Shown: in pieces, positions 1-9,081 of the stretch | Numbering within the stretch: the stretch's first letter is position 1 | Layout of the letters: the number at the start of each line of letters is the position of its first letter | Source: a bacterium HR40 | GTDB taxonomy: Bacteria > Pseudomonadota > Alphaproteobacteria > Geminicoccales > Geminicoccaceae | Reading direction: 5' to 3' | NCBI GenBank assembly: GCA_002898275.1 | Contig: BEIQ01000003.1 | Coordinates: 124,001-188,000 of the forward strand | DNA: 64,000 nt | Position numbers and translations under genes: made by a program | The notes under the pieces: model-generated | What the model saw: only the letters and a program-made list of their open reading frames with translations | Told to the model about the DNA's origin: nothing | Databases searched by the model: none

Positions 1-1
1 G

Positions 2-1714
2 CGCGATCTCTACAGCCGCGACATCGAGGAAGTCCTGGTCGAGGGCGAGGAGGCCTACCGGGCGGCGCGGCGCCTCATGCAGATCATGATCCCGAGCCGG
101 GCGCGGCAAGTCAAACTCTATGCCGACGAAGTGCCCCTTTTCGTCCGCTACGGCATCGAGGACCAGCTCGACGCCATGATGAGCCCGGTGGTGGAATTGC
201 CCTCCGGTGGCTCGATCGTCATTCACACCACCGAGGCCCTCACCGCGATCGACGTCAACTCGGGTCGCTCCACCCGCGAACGCCACATCGACGAGACGGC
301 GCTCAAGACCAATCTCGAGGCAGCCGACGAGATCGCCCGCCAGTTGCGGCTGCGCGATCTCGCCGGGCTCATCGTCATCGACTTCATCGACATGACCGAC
401 CCCCGCCACCAGCGGCAGGTGGAGCGGCGACTCCGGGAAGCCCTCAAGGCCGACCGGGCGCGATTGCAGATCGGACGGATCTCGAATTTCGGCCTGCTCG
501 AATTGTCGCGACAGCGTCTGCGTCCGAGCCTGCTCGAGTTGTCGAGCCGCACCTGTCCCACCTGTGCCGGTGCCGGCGTGGTGCGCTCGACCGAAAGCAT
601 CGCACTCCAGGCGCTGCGGCGGATCCAGGAGGAGGGCATCAAGAACGAAGCCCAGAGCCTGCGACTCACCGTCCCGGTGGATGTCGCCCTCTATCTCCTC
701 AATCGCAAGCGCGACGCCCTCTCCCGCCTCGAGGAGCGCTACGGGATCCGGGTCGAGGTCACGGTGGACGACCGCATGGCGGCGCACGCCATGACTTTGG
801 AAGTGGTGGAAAAGCGCGAAGCGCCGGCGGTGGCGGAGGCCCCGGCCGAGGAAACCGCCCCTCCACCTGCGGCGGTCGCCCCAGCCGGTGAGGAGACGGG
901 GGAGGAAGCCGGCCGACGCCGTCGCCGGCGGCGTCGCCGGCGGCGGGCCGCCGAGGTCGGAGGCGAGGCCGCGGCCGCGGTTCCAGCCACCGCGGCTGCC
1001 GAAGCGGAACCGGCCGCGGCCGCCGAAGCGGAGGCGGCTCCTGCGATCGCCGAGGCGGCTGCAGCCGCCGCCAGCGACACGGAGAGGGGCGAAGTCGCGG
1101 CAGCGAGCGCGCCGCCTGCGGTCGAGCCCGAGCGGCCGGCCCGCCGCCGCCGGCGGCGGCGTCGCCGGACCGCCGAAGCTGGCAGCCGTGCCGGCGATTT
1201 TGCGGCTGCGGGCGAGGAAGTCGGGCGCGTGGCGCTCGAACCTCGGGCTCCCGAGGAACCGGCTCGGCCCGAAGGGCTCCTGCCGGCCGCTGGCGCGACC
1301 GGCACGGCCGAGGCCGCGAGCGCCCCGCGGCCGCTCGTACCGCTGGCCGAGGAGGTGCCCGCAGGGGCGATGGAGGAAGGTGCGGTGGCTCGCGCGCCGC
1401 GACCGCTCGCCGAGGAGGAGATCGCCCCTCTCTCCGAGAGGGTGCCGGCAGGCGTCGCCAGCGAGGTGCCGCGGCCGCAGGCTCCGGTCGAGGGTCCAGC
1501 AGCGGCGGCCACAGCGGCCGCTGCCACGCCCACGGCAGCACCCGAGGCGTCGCCGATGTCGCTCGCTTCCGCCGAGATGTCCGGCCGACAGCAGCAGGAG
1601 CCGGCAGAACCGCCGGAGCCTGCCATAGCCTCTGCGGGCAGCGAGGCGACCGGCGCGGAACGGCGTTCTTCCGAGCGCCGGCGCACCGGCTGGTGGAGCC
1701 GCTGGCTCAGCTGA
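2..1714 (+). CDS. rne: Ribonuclease E, C-terminal part (5' end outside window)
   Basis: This is the 3' portion of RNase E, the endoribonuclease that begins mRNA decay and matures rRNA and tRNA. The frame is open from base 2, so the S1 domain and first catalytic part lie upstream. Visible are the DNase I-like catalytic segment (VIDFIDM; the AIDVNSGRST loop with its magnesium-binding Asp) and the zinc-link CPTCAGAG at about base 557, followed by the small domain. The last 300 or so residues are an Ala/Pro/Glu-rich disordered tail of the degradosome-scaffold kind, with two runs of about ten arginines (near 910-945 and 1140-1172). It converges on the aminotransferase gene, overlapping its stop by 8 bases. 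Confidence 0.95.
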   Translation, partial: RDLYSRDIEEVLVEGEEAYRAARRLMQIMIPSRARQVKLYADEVPLFVRYGIEDQLDAMMSPVVELPSGGSIVIHTTEALTAIDVNSGRSTRERHIDETALKTNLEAADEIARQLRLRDLAGLIVIDFIDMTDPRHQRQVERRLREALKADRARLQIGRISNFGLLELSRQRLRPSLLELSSRTCPTCAGAGVVRSTESIALQALRRIQEEGIKNEAQSLRLTVPVDVALYLLNRKRDALSRLEERYGIRVEVTVDDRMAAHAMTLEVVEKREAPAVAEAPAEETAPPPAAVAPAGEETGEEAGRRRRRRRRRRRAAEVGGEAAAAVPATAAAEAEPAAAAEAEAAPAIAEAAAAAASDTERGEVAAASAPPAVEPERPARRRRRRRRRTAEAGSRAGDFAAAGEEVGRVALEPRAPEEPARPEGLLPAAGATGTAEAASAPRPLVPLAEEVPAGAMEEGAVARAPRPLAEEEIAPLSERVPAGVASEVPRPQAPVEGPAAAATAAAATPTAAPEASPMSLASAEMSGRQQQEPAEPPEPAIASAGSEATGAERRSSERRRTGWWSRWLS

Positions 1715-2885
1715 GATCGCGAGGACCGCGGCTGGCCGCCCGCTGCCGCAGCCACGGCACGAGGCGGCGGCCCGCCTCGGCGATCACTTCTTCGCTGCCG
1801 GCGAAAGACAAACGCACGTAGCGATCGCCCCTCTGGGGGTCGAAGTCGGTGCCGGGGGTGATGGCGATGCCCGTGTCGGCGAGCAGGCTCGCGCAGAATT
1901 CCGCGCTGTTGGCGGCGAAGTCCGAGACGTCGGCATAGAGATAGAAGGCCCCCTCGGGCGGAGCCACGCGCTCGATCCCGCCCTCGCGCAGGGCCTCGAG
2001 CAGACGATCACGGTTGCGGCGGTAGACGGCAACCCGGGCATCGAGCCGCTCGCGTTCGTCGAAGACGGCGAGTGCCGCCATCTGCGACACGGTGGCCGGG
2101 GCGATGAAGAGGTTTTGCGCGAGGCGCAGGACCGCCTCCTGCAGATCGGCAGGGACCACCATCCAGCCGAGCCGCCAGCCGGTCATGCAGAAGTATTTGG
2201 AGAAGCCGCTGATGACGATCGCCGAACGATCGTAAGCCAACATGGTCGAAGCGGGCTTCTCGTACGTGATTCCGTGGTAGATCTCGTCGGAAACGATGCG
2301 AATTTTCCGCGCCCGGCAGAAGGCCGCCAGTTCTGCCAGTTCGCTTTCGTGTAGCATGCTTCCGGTCGGATTGGCAGGACTGGCGATGAGCAGCCCGTCG
2401 AGCGGTCCGATATGCTCGAGGCGGGCCGGGGTCGGCTGAAACCGCTCCTCGAGGGTCGTCGCCACGATCACGGGCTCGATGCCGAGGGCCTCCAGGATAT
2501 TGCGATAGCAGGGGTAACCGGGAGCGGCGAGCGCCACGCGCTGGCCGACGTCGAACGCGGCGAGGAAGGCGAGCACGAAGGCACCCGAGGCGCCTGTCGT
2601 GACTGCGACGTCCCGCGGTGCCAGCTCGATGCCGTATCGCTCGAGATAGTGTGCGGCGATGCGCTGGCGCAGCGGGGGAATGCCGAGGGCCTCGGTGTAG
2701 CCGAGCGTTTGCGGTCGCTCGAGGGCGCGCCGCGCAGCGGCGATGGCGGCCGGCGGTGCCCCACCCGCCGGTTCCCCCACCTCGAGGTGCAGCACATCCT
2801 GTCCCGCAGCGGCGCGGGCATTTGCCTCTTCGAGCACGTCCATGGCGATGAAGGGCGCGATCTGGCTGCGCCGCGATGGTCTCAT
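1707..2885 (-). CDS. Class I/II PLP-dependent aminotransferase
   Basis: A 392-residue fold-type I aminotransferase that would move an amino group between an amino acid and a 2-oxo acid in the cytoplasm; the substrate cannot be read from sequence. The PLP lysine lies in SGFSKYFCMTGWRLGW, the conserved SPANPTG loop is present, and SDEIYHG carries the Asp that contacts the pyridine nitrogen. An upstream in-frame ATG at 2924 would add 13 unlikely residues. The ATG at 2885 is chosen because it follows a purine-rich GGGGG stretch and begins the usual family N-terminus. It is a single-gene unit converging with rne. Confidence 0.88.
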   Translation of the reverse strand: MRPSRRSQIAPFIAMDVLEEANARAAAGQDVLHLEVGEPAGGAPPAAIAAARRALERPQTLGYTEALGIPPLRQRIAAHYLERYGIELAPRDVAVTTGASGAFVLAFLAAFDVGQRVALAAPGYPCYRNILEALGIEPVIVATTLEERFQPTPARLEHIGPLDGLLIASPANPTGSMLHESELAELAAFCRARKIRIVSDEIYHGITYEKPASTMLAYDRSAIVISGFSKYFCMTGWRLGWMVVPADLQEAVLRLAQNLFIAPATVSQMAALAVFDERERLDARVAVYRRNRDRLLEALREGGIERVAPPEGAFYLYADVSDFAANSAEFCASLLADTGIAITPGTDFDPQRGDRYVRLSFAGSEEVIAEAGRRLVPWLRQRAASRGPRDLS

Positions 2886-2997
2886 GCCGCCTGCCCCCTT
2901 TCTCCAACCGGCTCCTGCCGCCATATGGCATGCGCTTGGCTGGCCGTCAGCCGGCTACCGCAGCGTCGGGAATCTCGCATCGTCCGTGACCGCGTCC

Positions 2998-4374
2998 ATG
3001 GTCCGTCTCGTCTGCGCGCTCGGCCTGGTCTGGGCGCTCCTCGTGAGCGGTGGAGCGCGGGCCGCCACGGTGGTGCGCGATGCCGAGATCGAGTCCTACT
3101 TGCGCCAGCTCGCCCGGCCGGTGTTCGAGGCAGCGGGGCTCGATCCGTCGGCCGTGCAACTGCGCCTGCTCGCGAGCCCCGACCTCAACGCTTTCGTCGC
3201 CGGCGGCCAGCAGCTCTTCCTCTATACCGGCCTCGTCCTGCGCACCGAGAGCCCGGAACAATTGGCCGGTGTGATCGCCCACGAGACCGGCCACATCGCC
3301 GGCGGTCACTTGACGCGGGTGGCCCGCGCGGCCGAGACGGCAGCGGTGGAAGCGCTGATCGGAGTGCTCCTGGGCGCGGCCGCCGCCGTCTCCGGGGCGC
3401 CCGAGCTCGGGACCGCCATCATCGCTGGCGGCCAGACCCTGGCCCAGCGCGGACTGCTCGCCTTTACCCGCAGCCAGGAGCAAAATGCCGACCAGGCGGC
3501 GGTCGGTTATCTCGAGCGCGCCGGTTATTCGCCGCGCGGACTGCTCGAGTTTCTCCGGGTGCTCGAACAGCGCAACTTGCGGATCACGGCCGAGGGGGCG
3601 GAGTTCCTGCGCACCCATCCGTTGACCCGCAACCGCATCCTGTTGCTCGAGGAGCAGGTGGAAAAGTCGCCGACGCGCGAGGCTCGCGTTCCCGATCCCC
3701 TCGTCCGACAGCACCAGCGTGCGGTGGCCAAGATCGAGGGCTTTCTCGGCAATCCCGAGGAGGTCCTGGCGAAACGCCGCGGCGACAGCTTCCCCGACCG
3801 CTACGCCCGCAGTGTGGCGCTCTTTCGCAGCGGCCGAGTGGAGGAGGCGGTGCGGCTCATCGAAGCGATGCTGGCCGAAAGCCCGCGCGATCCCTGGCTG
3901 CACGAGCTTTTGGGCCAGGTGTTGTTCGAGAGCGGGCGGGTCCGGGAAGCCGAGGCTCCCTATGGCGAGGCGCTGCGCCTCATGCCCGGCGAGCCGCTGT
4001 TGCGGCTCGAGCTCGCCCGAGTGCTGGTCGAGGGAGGCGACCCGGCTCGGCTCGACGAGGCGCGAGCGCTCTTGACCGAAGTGGTCCGGCTGGAGCCCCG
4101 TCATCCCTTGGCCTGGCGTCTCCTCGGGGTGGTCGAGGGACGGCGGAGTCGGGAAGGAGAGTCGCTGCTCGCACTCGCCGAATGGGCGGTGCTCGCCCGT
4201 CGCGGCGAAGACGCCCTCATGTATATCGACCGCGCCCGGCGACATGTGACGCCCGGTTCCCCCGCTGCGGTCCGGCTCGCCGACCTCGAACGGGAAGCCG
4301 AGGAGCTCTATGCCGAACAGCGGCGGCGCCAGCGACGTCCCCTCTTGCAGCGAGAGGCTCCACTCCCCAACTGA
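2998..4374 (+). CDS. Secreted M48-family zinc metalloprotease with TPR-like tail (BepA/YfgC-like)
   Basis: A 458-residue protein with an N-terminal hydrophobic signal segment ending near GGARAA, so probably periplasmic. The zinc motif HETGHIAGGH sits at about residue 95, and the third ligand is probably in the SQEQNADQAA helix (the E-x-x-x-D motif of M48). After about residue 235 the sequence becomes helical repeats rich in paired Ala/Leu (RSGRVEEAVRLIEAML, ESGRVREAEAPYGEAL), as in the TPR domain of BepA, which assists and degrades outer-membrane proteins. The start is uncertain: ATG at 2998 has no obvious ribosome site, and GTG at 2986 is possible. Confidence 0.85.
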   Translation: MVRLVCALGLVWALLVSGGARAATVVRDAEIESYLRQLARPVFEAAGLDPSAVQLRLLASPDLNAFVAGGQQLFLYTGLVLRTESPEQLAGVIAHETGHIAGGHLTRVARAAETAAVEALIGVLLGAAAAVSGAPELGTAIIAGGQTLAQRGLLAFTRSQEQNADQAAVGYLERAGYSPRGLLEFLRVLEQRNLRITAEGAEFLRTHPLTRNRILLLEEQVEKSPTREARVPDPLVRQHQRAVAKIEGFLGNPEEVLAKRRGDSFPDRYARSVALFRSGRVEEAVRLIEAMLAESPRDPWLHELLGQVLFESGRVREAEAPYGEALRLMPGEPLLRLELARVLVEGGDPARLDEARALLTEVVRLEPRHPLAWRLLGVVEGRRSREGESLLALAEWAVLARRGEDALMYIDRARRHVTPGSPAAVRLADLEREAEELYAEQRRRQRRPLLQREAPLPN

Positions 4375-4437
4375 GGATCGCCTCACCGAGGCTTCTTCGC
4401 GTCGACCCGCGCAGGAGCAGCTGTTGGGAGGTGAGCC

Positions 4438-4800
4438 ATGACCTTCGGTGAACGCTTGTCGCGTCACTGGCAGGATGCGGTCAACACGCTCCTCGGTGTC
4501 TGGCTCGTGATCTCGCCCTGGCTCTTCGGATACTCCGCGGAGACGGCGGCGGCCTGGAACGCCTGGATCCCCGGCGTGATCATCGCCGTGGCGGCGATCG
4601 CCGCGTTCACCTCCTTCCAGGAATGGGAAGAGTGGTTGAACGGGCTGCTCGGCCTCTGGCTGATCGTCTCGCCGTGGCTCGTGGGCTACACCGCTATCGC
4701 GGCGGCGATGTGGAATCACGTCATCGTCGGCATCCTGACGGCCGTCTTGGCGTTCTGGGAGGCCTACCAGGAGCGTCACCGGGCGGCAACCGCCCATTGA
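4438..4800 (+). CDS. SPW-repeat membrane protein
   Basis: A 120-residue integral membrane protein with about four transmembrane helices arranged as two similar halves. Each half carries the SPW signature: GVWLVISPWLFGY near residue 21 and GLWLIVSPWLVGY near residue 71. The family is widespread and its molecular function is not known to me. A strong GGGAGGTG ribosome site lies just before the ATG, and an intrinsic terminator follows, so this is probably a single-gene transcript or the last gene after the M48 protease, 63 bases upstream. Confidence 0.85.
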   Translation: MTFGERLSRHWQDAVNTLLGVWLVISPWLFGYSAETAAAWNAWIPGVIIAVAAIAAFTSFQEWEEWLNGLLGLWLIVSPWLVGYTAIAAAMWNHVIVGILTAVLAFWEAYQERHRAATAH

Positions 4801-4850
4801 CCGCCTGCACCGCGGAACCGGCGCGCGCGGCGCGTCGCTTCCCGGTCGTC

Positions 4851-4878
4851 GAACGGGCCTCGAGCCCGTTCTTTTTTT
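4851..4878 (+). terminator. Intrinsic terminator after the SPW-repeat gene
   Basis: A perfect 8-base stem (4851-4858 with 4864-4871), a 5-base loop CTCGA, then seven T residues. It closes the rightward SPW transcript. The T run abuts the stop codon of the opposing O-methyltransferase gene. Confidence 0.85.
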
Positions 4879-5558
4879 CAGCCTCGATCGGCGCGGGGGC
4901 GCTTGCGAAGGAGAGCGAGGCCGTCCCCGATGGGCAGGGTGCAGAAGGCCAACCGCGGATCCGCGCGCACGCGCGCGAGGAAGGTGCGTACCGCCTCGAC
5001 CCGGCGGCTGCGGACCTGTGGGTCGGCTATCGCCCCCTCCAGGAGGACATTGTCGGCAGCGACGATCCCACCCTCGCGCAGCAAGACGAGCGCCCGCTCG
5101 AGGTAGAGCGGGTAGCGCTTCTTGTCGGCGTCGATGTAGACGAAGTCGAAGCTTTCTGCCGCACCGCTCGCCACGAGCCGGTCGAGAGCGAGGACCGCAT
5201 CGCCGAGGACGAGCTCGATGCGCTCTTCGACACCGGCCTCGCGCCAATAGCGCCGGCCAATCTCGGGAAAGCGGGCATCGCGCTCGAGACTGACGACTCG
5301 CCCGTGTGGTGGCAGGGCGAGGGCCATGGCGAGCGTGCCGTACCCGGTGAAGCAGCCGATCTCGAGTACCCGGCTCGCGCTCGCGAGCTCGAGGAGAAAT
5401 GCGAGGAGCTGCATCTGCTCGGCCGAGGAGCGCATCGCGCCTTGCGGCAGGCGATCGGTCGCCGCGCGCAGGGCGGCGAGCGCCGGATGCTCGCGCAGGC
5501 CTTGCCGCAACAGAAAGGCATGCACCGCCTCCGACCAGCCGGGAGTCCGCGGGCTCAT
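4878..5558 (-). CDS. SAM-dependent O-methyltransferase (class I, COMT-like)
   Basis: A 226-residue Rossmann-fold methyltransferase of the small metal-dependent O-methyltransferase family. Motif I VLEIGCFTGYG binds S-adenosylmethionine, the acidic LERD follows, and YIDADK with the later AADNVLLEGA supply the divalent-metal and catechol-type site. The substrate is unknown. Its ATG overlaps the bcp stop codon by 4 bases, making it the last gene of the glnE-bcp operon; how it relates to nitrogen control or peroxide defence is unclear. Confidence 0.88.
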   Translation of the reverse strand: MSPRTPGWSEAVHAFLLRQGLREHPALAALRAATDRLPQGAMRSSAEQMQLLAFLLELASASRVLEIGCFTGYGTLAMALALPPHGRVVSLERDARFPEIGRRYWREAGVEERIELVLGDAVLALDRLVASGAAESFDFVYIDADKKRYPLYLERALVLLREGGIVAADNVLLEGAIADPQVRSRRVEAVRTFLARVRADPRLAFCTLPIGDGLALLRKRPRADRG

Positions 5559-6046
5559 GAAGCCTGTCCGGCGACCAGGGCGCGCGCCGCCTCGAGCACC
5601 TCCTCGGCATGCCCGGGAACCCTCACCTTCCGCCACACCCGCGCGATCCGGCCGTCGGCGTCGACGAGAAAGGTCGAGCGATCGATCCCCATATAGCGGC
5701 GACCGTACAGGCTCTTCTCCGTCCACACGCCGAAGGCCTCGCAGGCCTTGCCGTCCTCGTCGCTGGCGAGCTTGACCGAAAGGCCGTGCTTGCTGCGGAA
5801 CCTCGCATGGGAGGCGAGGGAATCGCGCGACACCCCGATCACTTCCACGCCAAGCGCCTGGAAGGCATCGAGCAGGGCCGAGAACGCGACGGCCTCCTTG
5901 GTGCATCCGGAGGTGTCGTCCTTGGGATAGAAGTAGAGGACGTACGGTCGCCCGCGCAGCGCTCGCGGCGAGATCCGTCCGCCCGTGTCGAGAGGAAGAT
6001 CGAAGGGCGGGACCGGATCGCCGGGTTGCAAGGATTCTCCCCTCAC
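5555..6046 (-). CDS. bcp: Thioredoxin-dependent thiol peroxidase (BCP/PrxQ type)
   Basis: A 163-residue peroxiredoxin that reduces peroxides in the cytoplasm. The peroxidatic cysteine is C48 in DDTSGCTKEAVAF. The usual resolving cysteine five residues later is replaced by Val; the only other cysteine is C102 (GKACEAFGVW), so resolution would be through C102 or an external thiol. The gene overlaps glnE upstream and the O-methyltransferase downstream by 4 bases each. Confidence 0.93.
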   Translation of the reverse strand: MRGESLQPGDPVPPFDLPLDTGGRISPRALRGRPYVLYFYPKDDTSGCTKEAVAFSALLDAFQALGVEVIGVSRDSLASHARFRSKHGLSVKLASDEDGKACEAFGVWTEKSLYGRRYMGIDRSTFLVDADGRIARVWRKVRVPGHAEEVLEAARALVAGQAS

Positions 6047-9039
6047 AGCTCGCCTCCTTTGCCGCTCGTTAGGGGTTCGCCTTCGGGCTCGATGGGTGGA
6101 CAGAGGCGGTCGAAGGCGAGGCGGGCCACCTCCTGCGCTTCCCGAAGCTGCCGTGCGAGGGCGTCGAAACTGCCGAGCGGCAGCCCGCCGAGCACGCCGT
6201 TGGCAGCCCGCAGCAGCGCCTCGCGCACGCCCGGCGAGGTGCCCTCGGGTGCCAGGCCCGGTGCGGTCGAAAGGCGCAGCACCGCCTGCAGGGCGTGCTG
6301 CAGGTCGAGACTCCGGACGAGGGCCTGCGATGTGTCGGGATCGAGGATTCCGACCTCGCCCGCCGCGACGAGCGCGTCGCGGGTGCCCGTGGTGCGCAGC
6401 TGCCGGTGCGCGTGGGCGTGGACGAGCTGCAGGAACTGGGCGGTGAATTCGAGATCGACGAGACCGCCGCGCACATGCTTGAGGTTCCAGGGGTCCCGGC
6501 TCCCGTGCTCGCGGAAGATGCGTTCGCGCATCGCCCGCACCGCCCGCGCCGTCCTCGCCGGATCGCGCGGCCTGCAGATCACCTCGTCGATCACCGCCGC
6601 GATCTCTTTAATGAGGGTGGGATCGCCAGCCACCGGCCGCGCCCGGGTCAGCGCCTGGTGCTCCCAGGTCTCCGCTGTTTCCCGCTCGTAGCGGGCGAAG
6701 CTCTCGAGGCTGCAGGCGACGGGCCCGACGTTGCCCGAAGGCCTGAGCCGCATGTCGATATCGTAGAGGCGGCCCTCGGCCGTGCGCGCCGAAAGCGCGC
6801 TCACGAGGCGCTGGGCGAAACGCGCGAACCAGCTGGCAGCGGGCAGCGACTGCGGTCCGCTCGAACAGGCATCGGGCGGTGCGTCATAGACGAACACGAG
6901 ATCGAGGTCGGAACCGATCGTGAGCTCGCGGCTGCCGAGCTTGCCCATGCCCACGACGACAAAGCGTCCCTTCTCGATGGTCCCGTGACGCTCCTCGATC
7001 CAGGCGCCCACCCAGGGCAAAAGCGCTTCGAGGATGACTTCGGCGACGGCGGAAAGACAACTCTCGGCGGCGAGCACGTCGCTCACCCCGAGCAAGACGT
7101 GCATGCCGGCCTGGAACTGGCGGCCGTGCGCCCAACGCCGGCAGAGATCGAGGGCCTCCTCGAGATGGCGGGCGTCGGCGAGTCGCCGCGCGAGTTCCGC
7201 TGCGAGCGCCTCTCGCGGCGGGAGAGGCTCGAAGAAATCCGGGGCGAGCATCGCCTCGAAGAGATCGACGTGGGCGCTCAAATGGCGGGCGAGACGAGGA
7301 GCCGCGCCGAAGATGTCGGAGAGCAGCTCGAGGAGCCGCCGATTGGCGTGGAGCAGGGAGAAGATCTGCACTCCCGCCGGCAAACTCGAAACGAACTCGT
7401 CGAACAGCCGGAAGGCCTCGTCAGGATCGGGTTCGCGGCGAAGCGCCTCGAGGATCGAAGGGGTGAGCTCGGTCAACAGTTCCCGCGCGCGGGCGCTACG
7501 GGTGGCGCGGATGTGACCGTGGTGCCAGCTGCGGATCCGGCTGGCCACCGCGTGCGGCTCGCGAAAGCCCATCTCGCGCAACGTCTCGAGCGTGCCCGGA
7601 TCGTCCTCGGTGCCGGTGAACACCAGTCTCCGACCGAGGCCGAGGTCGGGCTCGTGCTCGAACAGCGCGGCATAATGACGTTCGACCGTGCGCAACGCCT
7701 CGGCGATGTCGGCCTCCAGTCGCGCCGCATCCGCATAGCCAGCAAAGCTGGCGAAGCGAGCGAATTCCTCGGCTCGCGCCGGCAGCTGTTGGGTCTGCCG
7801 GTCATGGACCATCTGCAAGCGGTGCTCGAGGGCGCGCAGGAAGGTGTACGCACGATCCAGCTCGTCGCGCGCCTCGGCGGCGATCCAGCGGCCGGCGGCG
7901 AGGGCCGCCAGCGCTTCGCGGGTGCGGCGGGTGCGCAGCTCCGGATAGCGTCCACCCAGGATCAGCTGCTGAGTCTGGACGAAGAACTCGATCTCGCGAA
8001 TGCCTCCGCGTCCCACTTTGAGATCGTGACCGAGCACGCGGATCACGGCAAAGCCCCGATGGGCGTGGATCTGCCGCTTGATCGAATGGATGTCGCGGAT
8101 CGCCGCGTAGTCGAGGTACTTGCGCCAGACGTAAGGGCGAAGCCGCGCGAGGAAGGCCTGGCCGGCAGCGATGTCGGCGGCGCAGGCGCGCGCCTTGATG
8201 AGCGCCGCGCGTTCCCAGTTCTGACCGTGCCGTTCGTAGTAGAGCTCGGCCTCGCCGCAGGAGAGGGCGAGCGGATGGCCAGGGAGATGCGGTCGCAGCC
8301 GCAGGTCGGTACGGAAGACATAGCCCTCGGCCGTCTTCTGCTCGAGGATGTAGCACAGGGAGCGAGTGAAACGGGAGGCGAAGGCGAGTGGCGTTTCTTG
8401 CCCCCGATAGCGCAGTCGGTGCTCGTCGAACAAGACGATGAGATCGATGTCGGAGGAATAGTTGAGCTCGAACGCTCCTTGCTTGCCCATCGCCAAGAGA
8501 ACGACGCCGCTTCCCGCCGGGCTGCCATCGACGAGTGCGATCTCTCCGCGCCGTTCCGCCTCGGCGAGCAGAAAGTCGGCCGCGCGGTTCACCGCGGCAT
8601 CGGCAAAGCGGGTGAGCGCCGCGACCGTCTGCTCGAGATCCCACGCCCCGGAAAGATCGGCGAGCGCCACGAGCAGCGCCACCCGCCGCCGCAGCCGACG
8701 CAGCTCGGCCATGAGGCGACTACGGTCATCGACCGGCGCGGTCGCGGTCTGCGCCAGCAGCTCCTCGAAGGCTGGCGCGTACGCCGTTTCCGCCAGTCGG
8801 CCGAGGAATTCCGGCTCGCGCAGGGCGCAGTCGGCGAGGAACGGGCTGCCGGCCAGCGCGGCGAGGAAAACCGGCGCCTTGTCGGCATCCTCGAGCCAGG
8901 CGGCGGCCGCTCGCAGTGCGGCATTGCCAGGTGCCCGCTCGAGGCGCCGTCGAAAGCGCTCGCGCTCCTCGTCGAGCCGCGCCCCATCCTCGGCACGCGG
9001 AGGTGGCAGGCCAGCAGGGAACACGCCGTCCTCTGGCAC
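6043..9039 (-). CDS. glnE: Bifunctional glutamine synthetase adenylyltransferase/adenylyl-removing enzyme
   Basis: A 998-residue protein that attaches AMP to or removes it from glutamine synthetase, tuning ammonia assimilation in response to PII. Two nucleotidyltransferase domains are visible: the N-terminal deadenylylation half with NYSSDIDLIVLFDEH, and the C-terminal adenylylation half with IGSDLDLVFVYDAP. Length and domain order are as usual for the family. It begins with GTG. Glutamate synthase (gltBD) is encoded elsewhere in this window and belongs to the same assimilation route. Confidence 0.95.
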   Translation of the reverse strand: MPEDGVFPAGLPPPRAEDGARLDEERERFRRRLERAPGNAALRAAAAWLEDADKAPVFLAALAGSPFLADCALREPEFLGRLAETAYAPAFEELLAQTATAPVDDRSRLMAELRRLRRRVALLVALADLSGAWDLEQTVAALTRFADAAVNRAADFLLAEAERRGEIALVDGSPAGSGVVLLAMGKQGAFELNYSSDIDLIVLFDEHRLRYRGQETPLAFASRFTRSLCYILEQKTAEGYVFRTDLRLRPHLPGHPLALSCGEAELYYERHGQNWERAALIKARACAADIAAGQAFLARLRPYVWRKYLDYAAIRDIHSIKRQIHAHRGFAVIRVLGHDLKVGRGGIREIEFFVQTQQLILGGRYPELRTRRTREALAALAAGRWIAAEARDELDRAYTFLRALEHRLQMVHDRQTQQLPARAEEFARFASFAGYADAARLEADIAEALRTVERHYAALFEHEPDLGLGRRLVFTGTEDDPGTLETLREMGFREPHAVASRIRSWHHGHIRATRSARARELLTELTPSILEALRREPDPDEAFRLFDEFVSSLPAGVQIFSLLHANRRLLELLSDIFGAAPRLARHLSAHVDLFEAMLAPDFFEPLPPREALAAELARRLADARHLEEALDLCRRWAHGRQFQAGMHVLLGVSDVLAAESCLSAVAEVILEALLPWVGAWIEERHGTIEKGRFVVVGMGKLGSRELTIGSDLDLVFVYDAPPDACSSGPQSLPAASWFARFAQRLVSALSARTAEGRLYDIDMRLRPSGNVGPVACSLESFARYERETAETWEHQALTRARPVAGDPTLIKEIAAVIDEVICRPRDPARTARAVRAMRERIFREHGSRDPWNLKHVRGGLVDLEFTAQFLQLVHAHAHRQLRTTGTRDALVAAGEVGILDPDTSQALVRSLDLQHALQAVLRLSTAPGLAPEGTSPGVREALLRAANGVLGGLPLGSFDALARQLREAQEVARLAFDRLCPPIEPEGEPLTSGKGGEL

Positions 9040-9081
9040 CCTAGTGTCCGCCCGGCAGGGTGGTGCCCGCGCCGCGCGCCG

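Noticed and set aside
900-1170. Simple-sequence DNA repeat at the Arg runs of rne
   Set aside because: The CGC/CGG codons give a repetitive look, but the stretch is in frame and typical of RNase E scaffolds; reported only as a protein feature.
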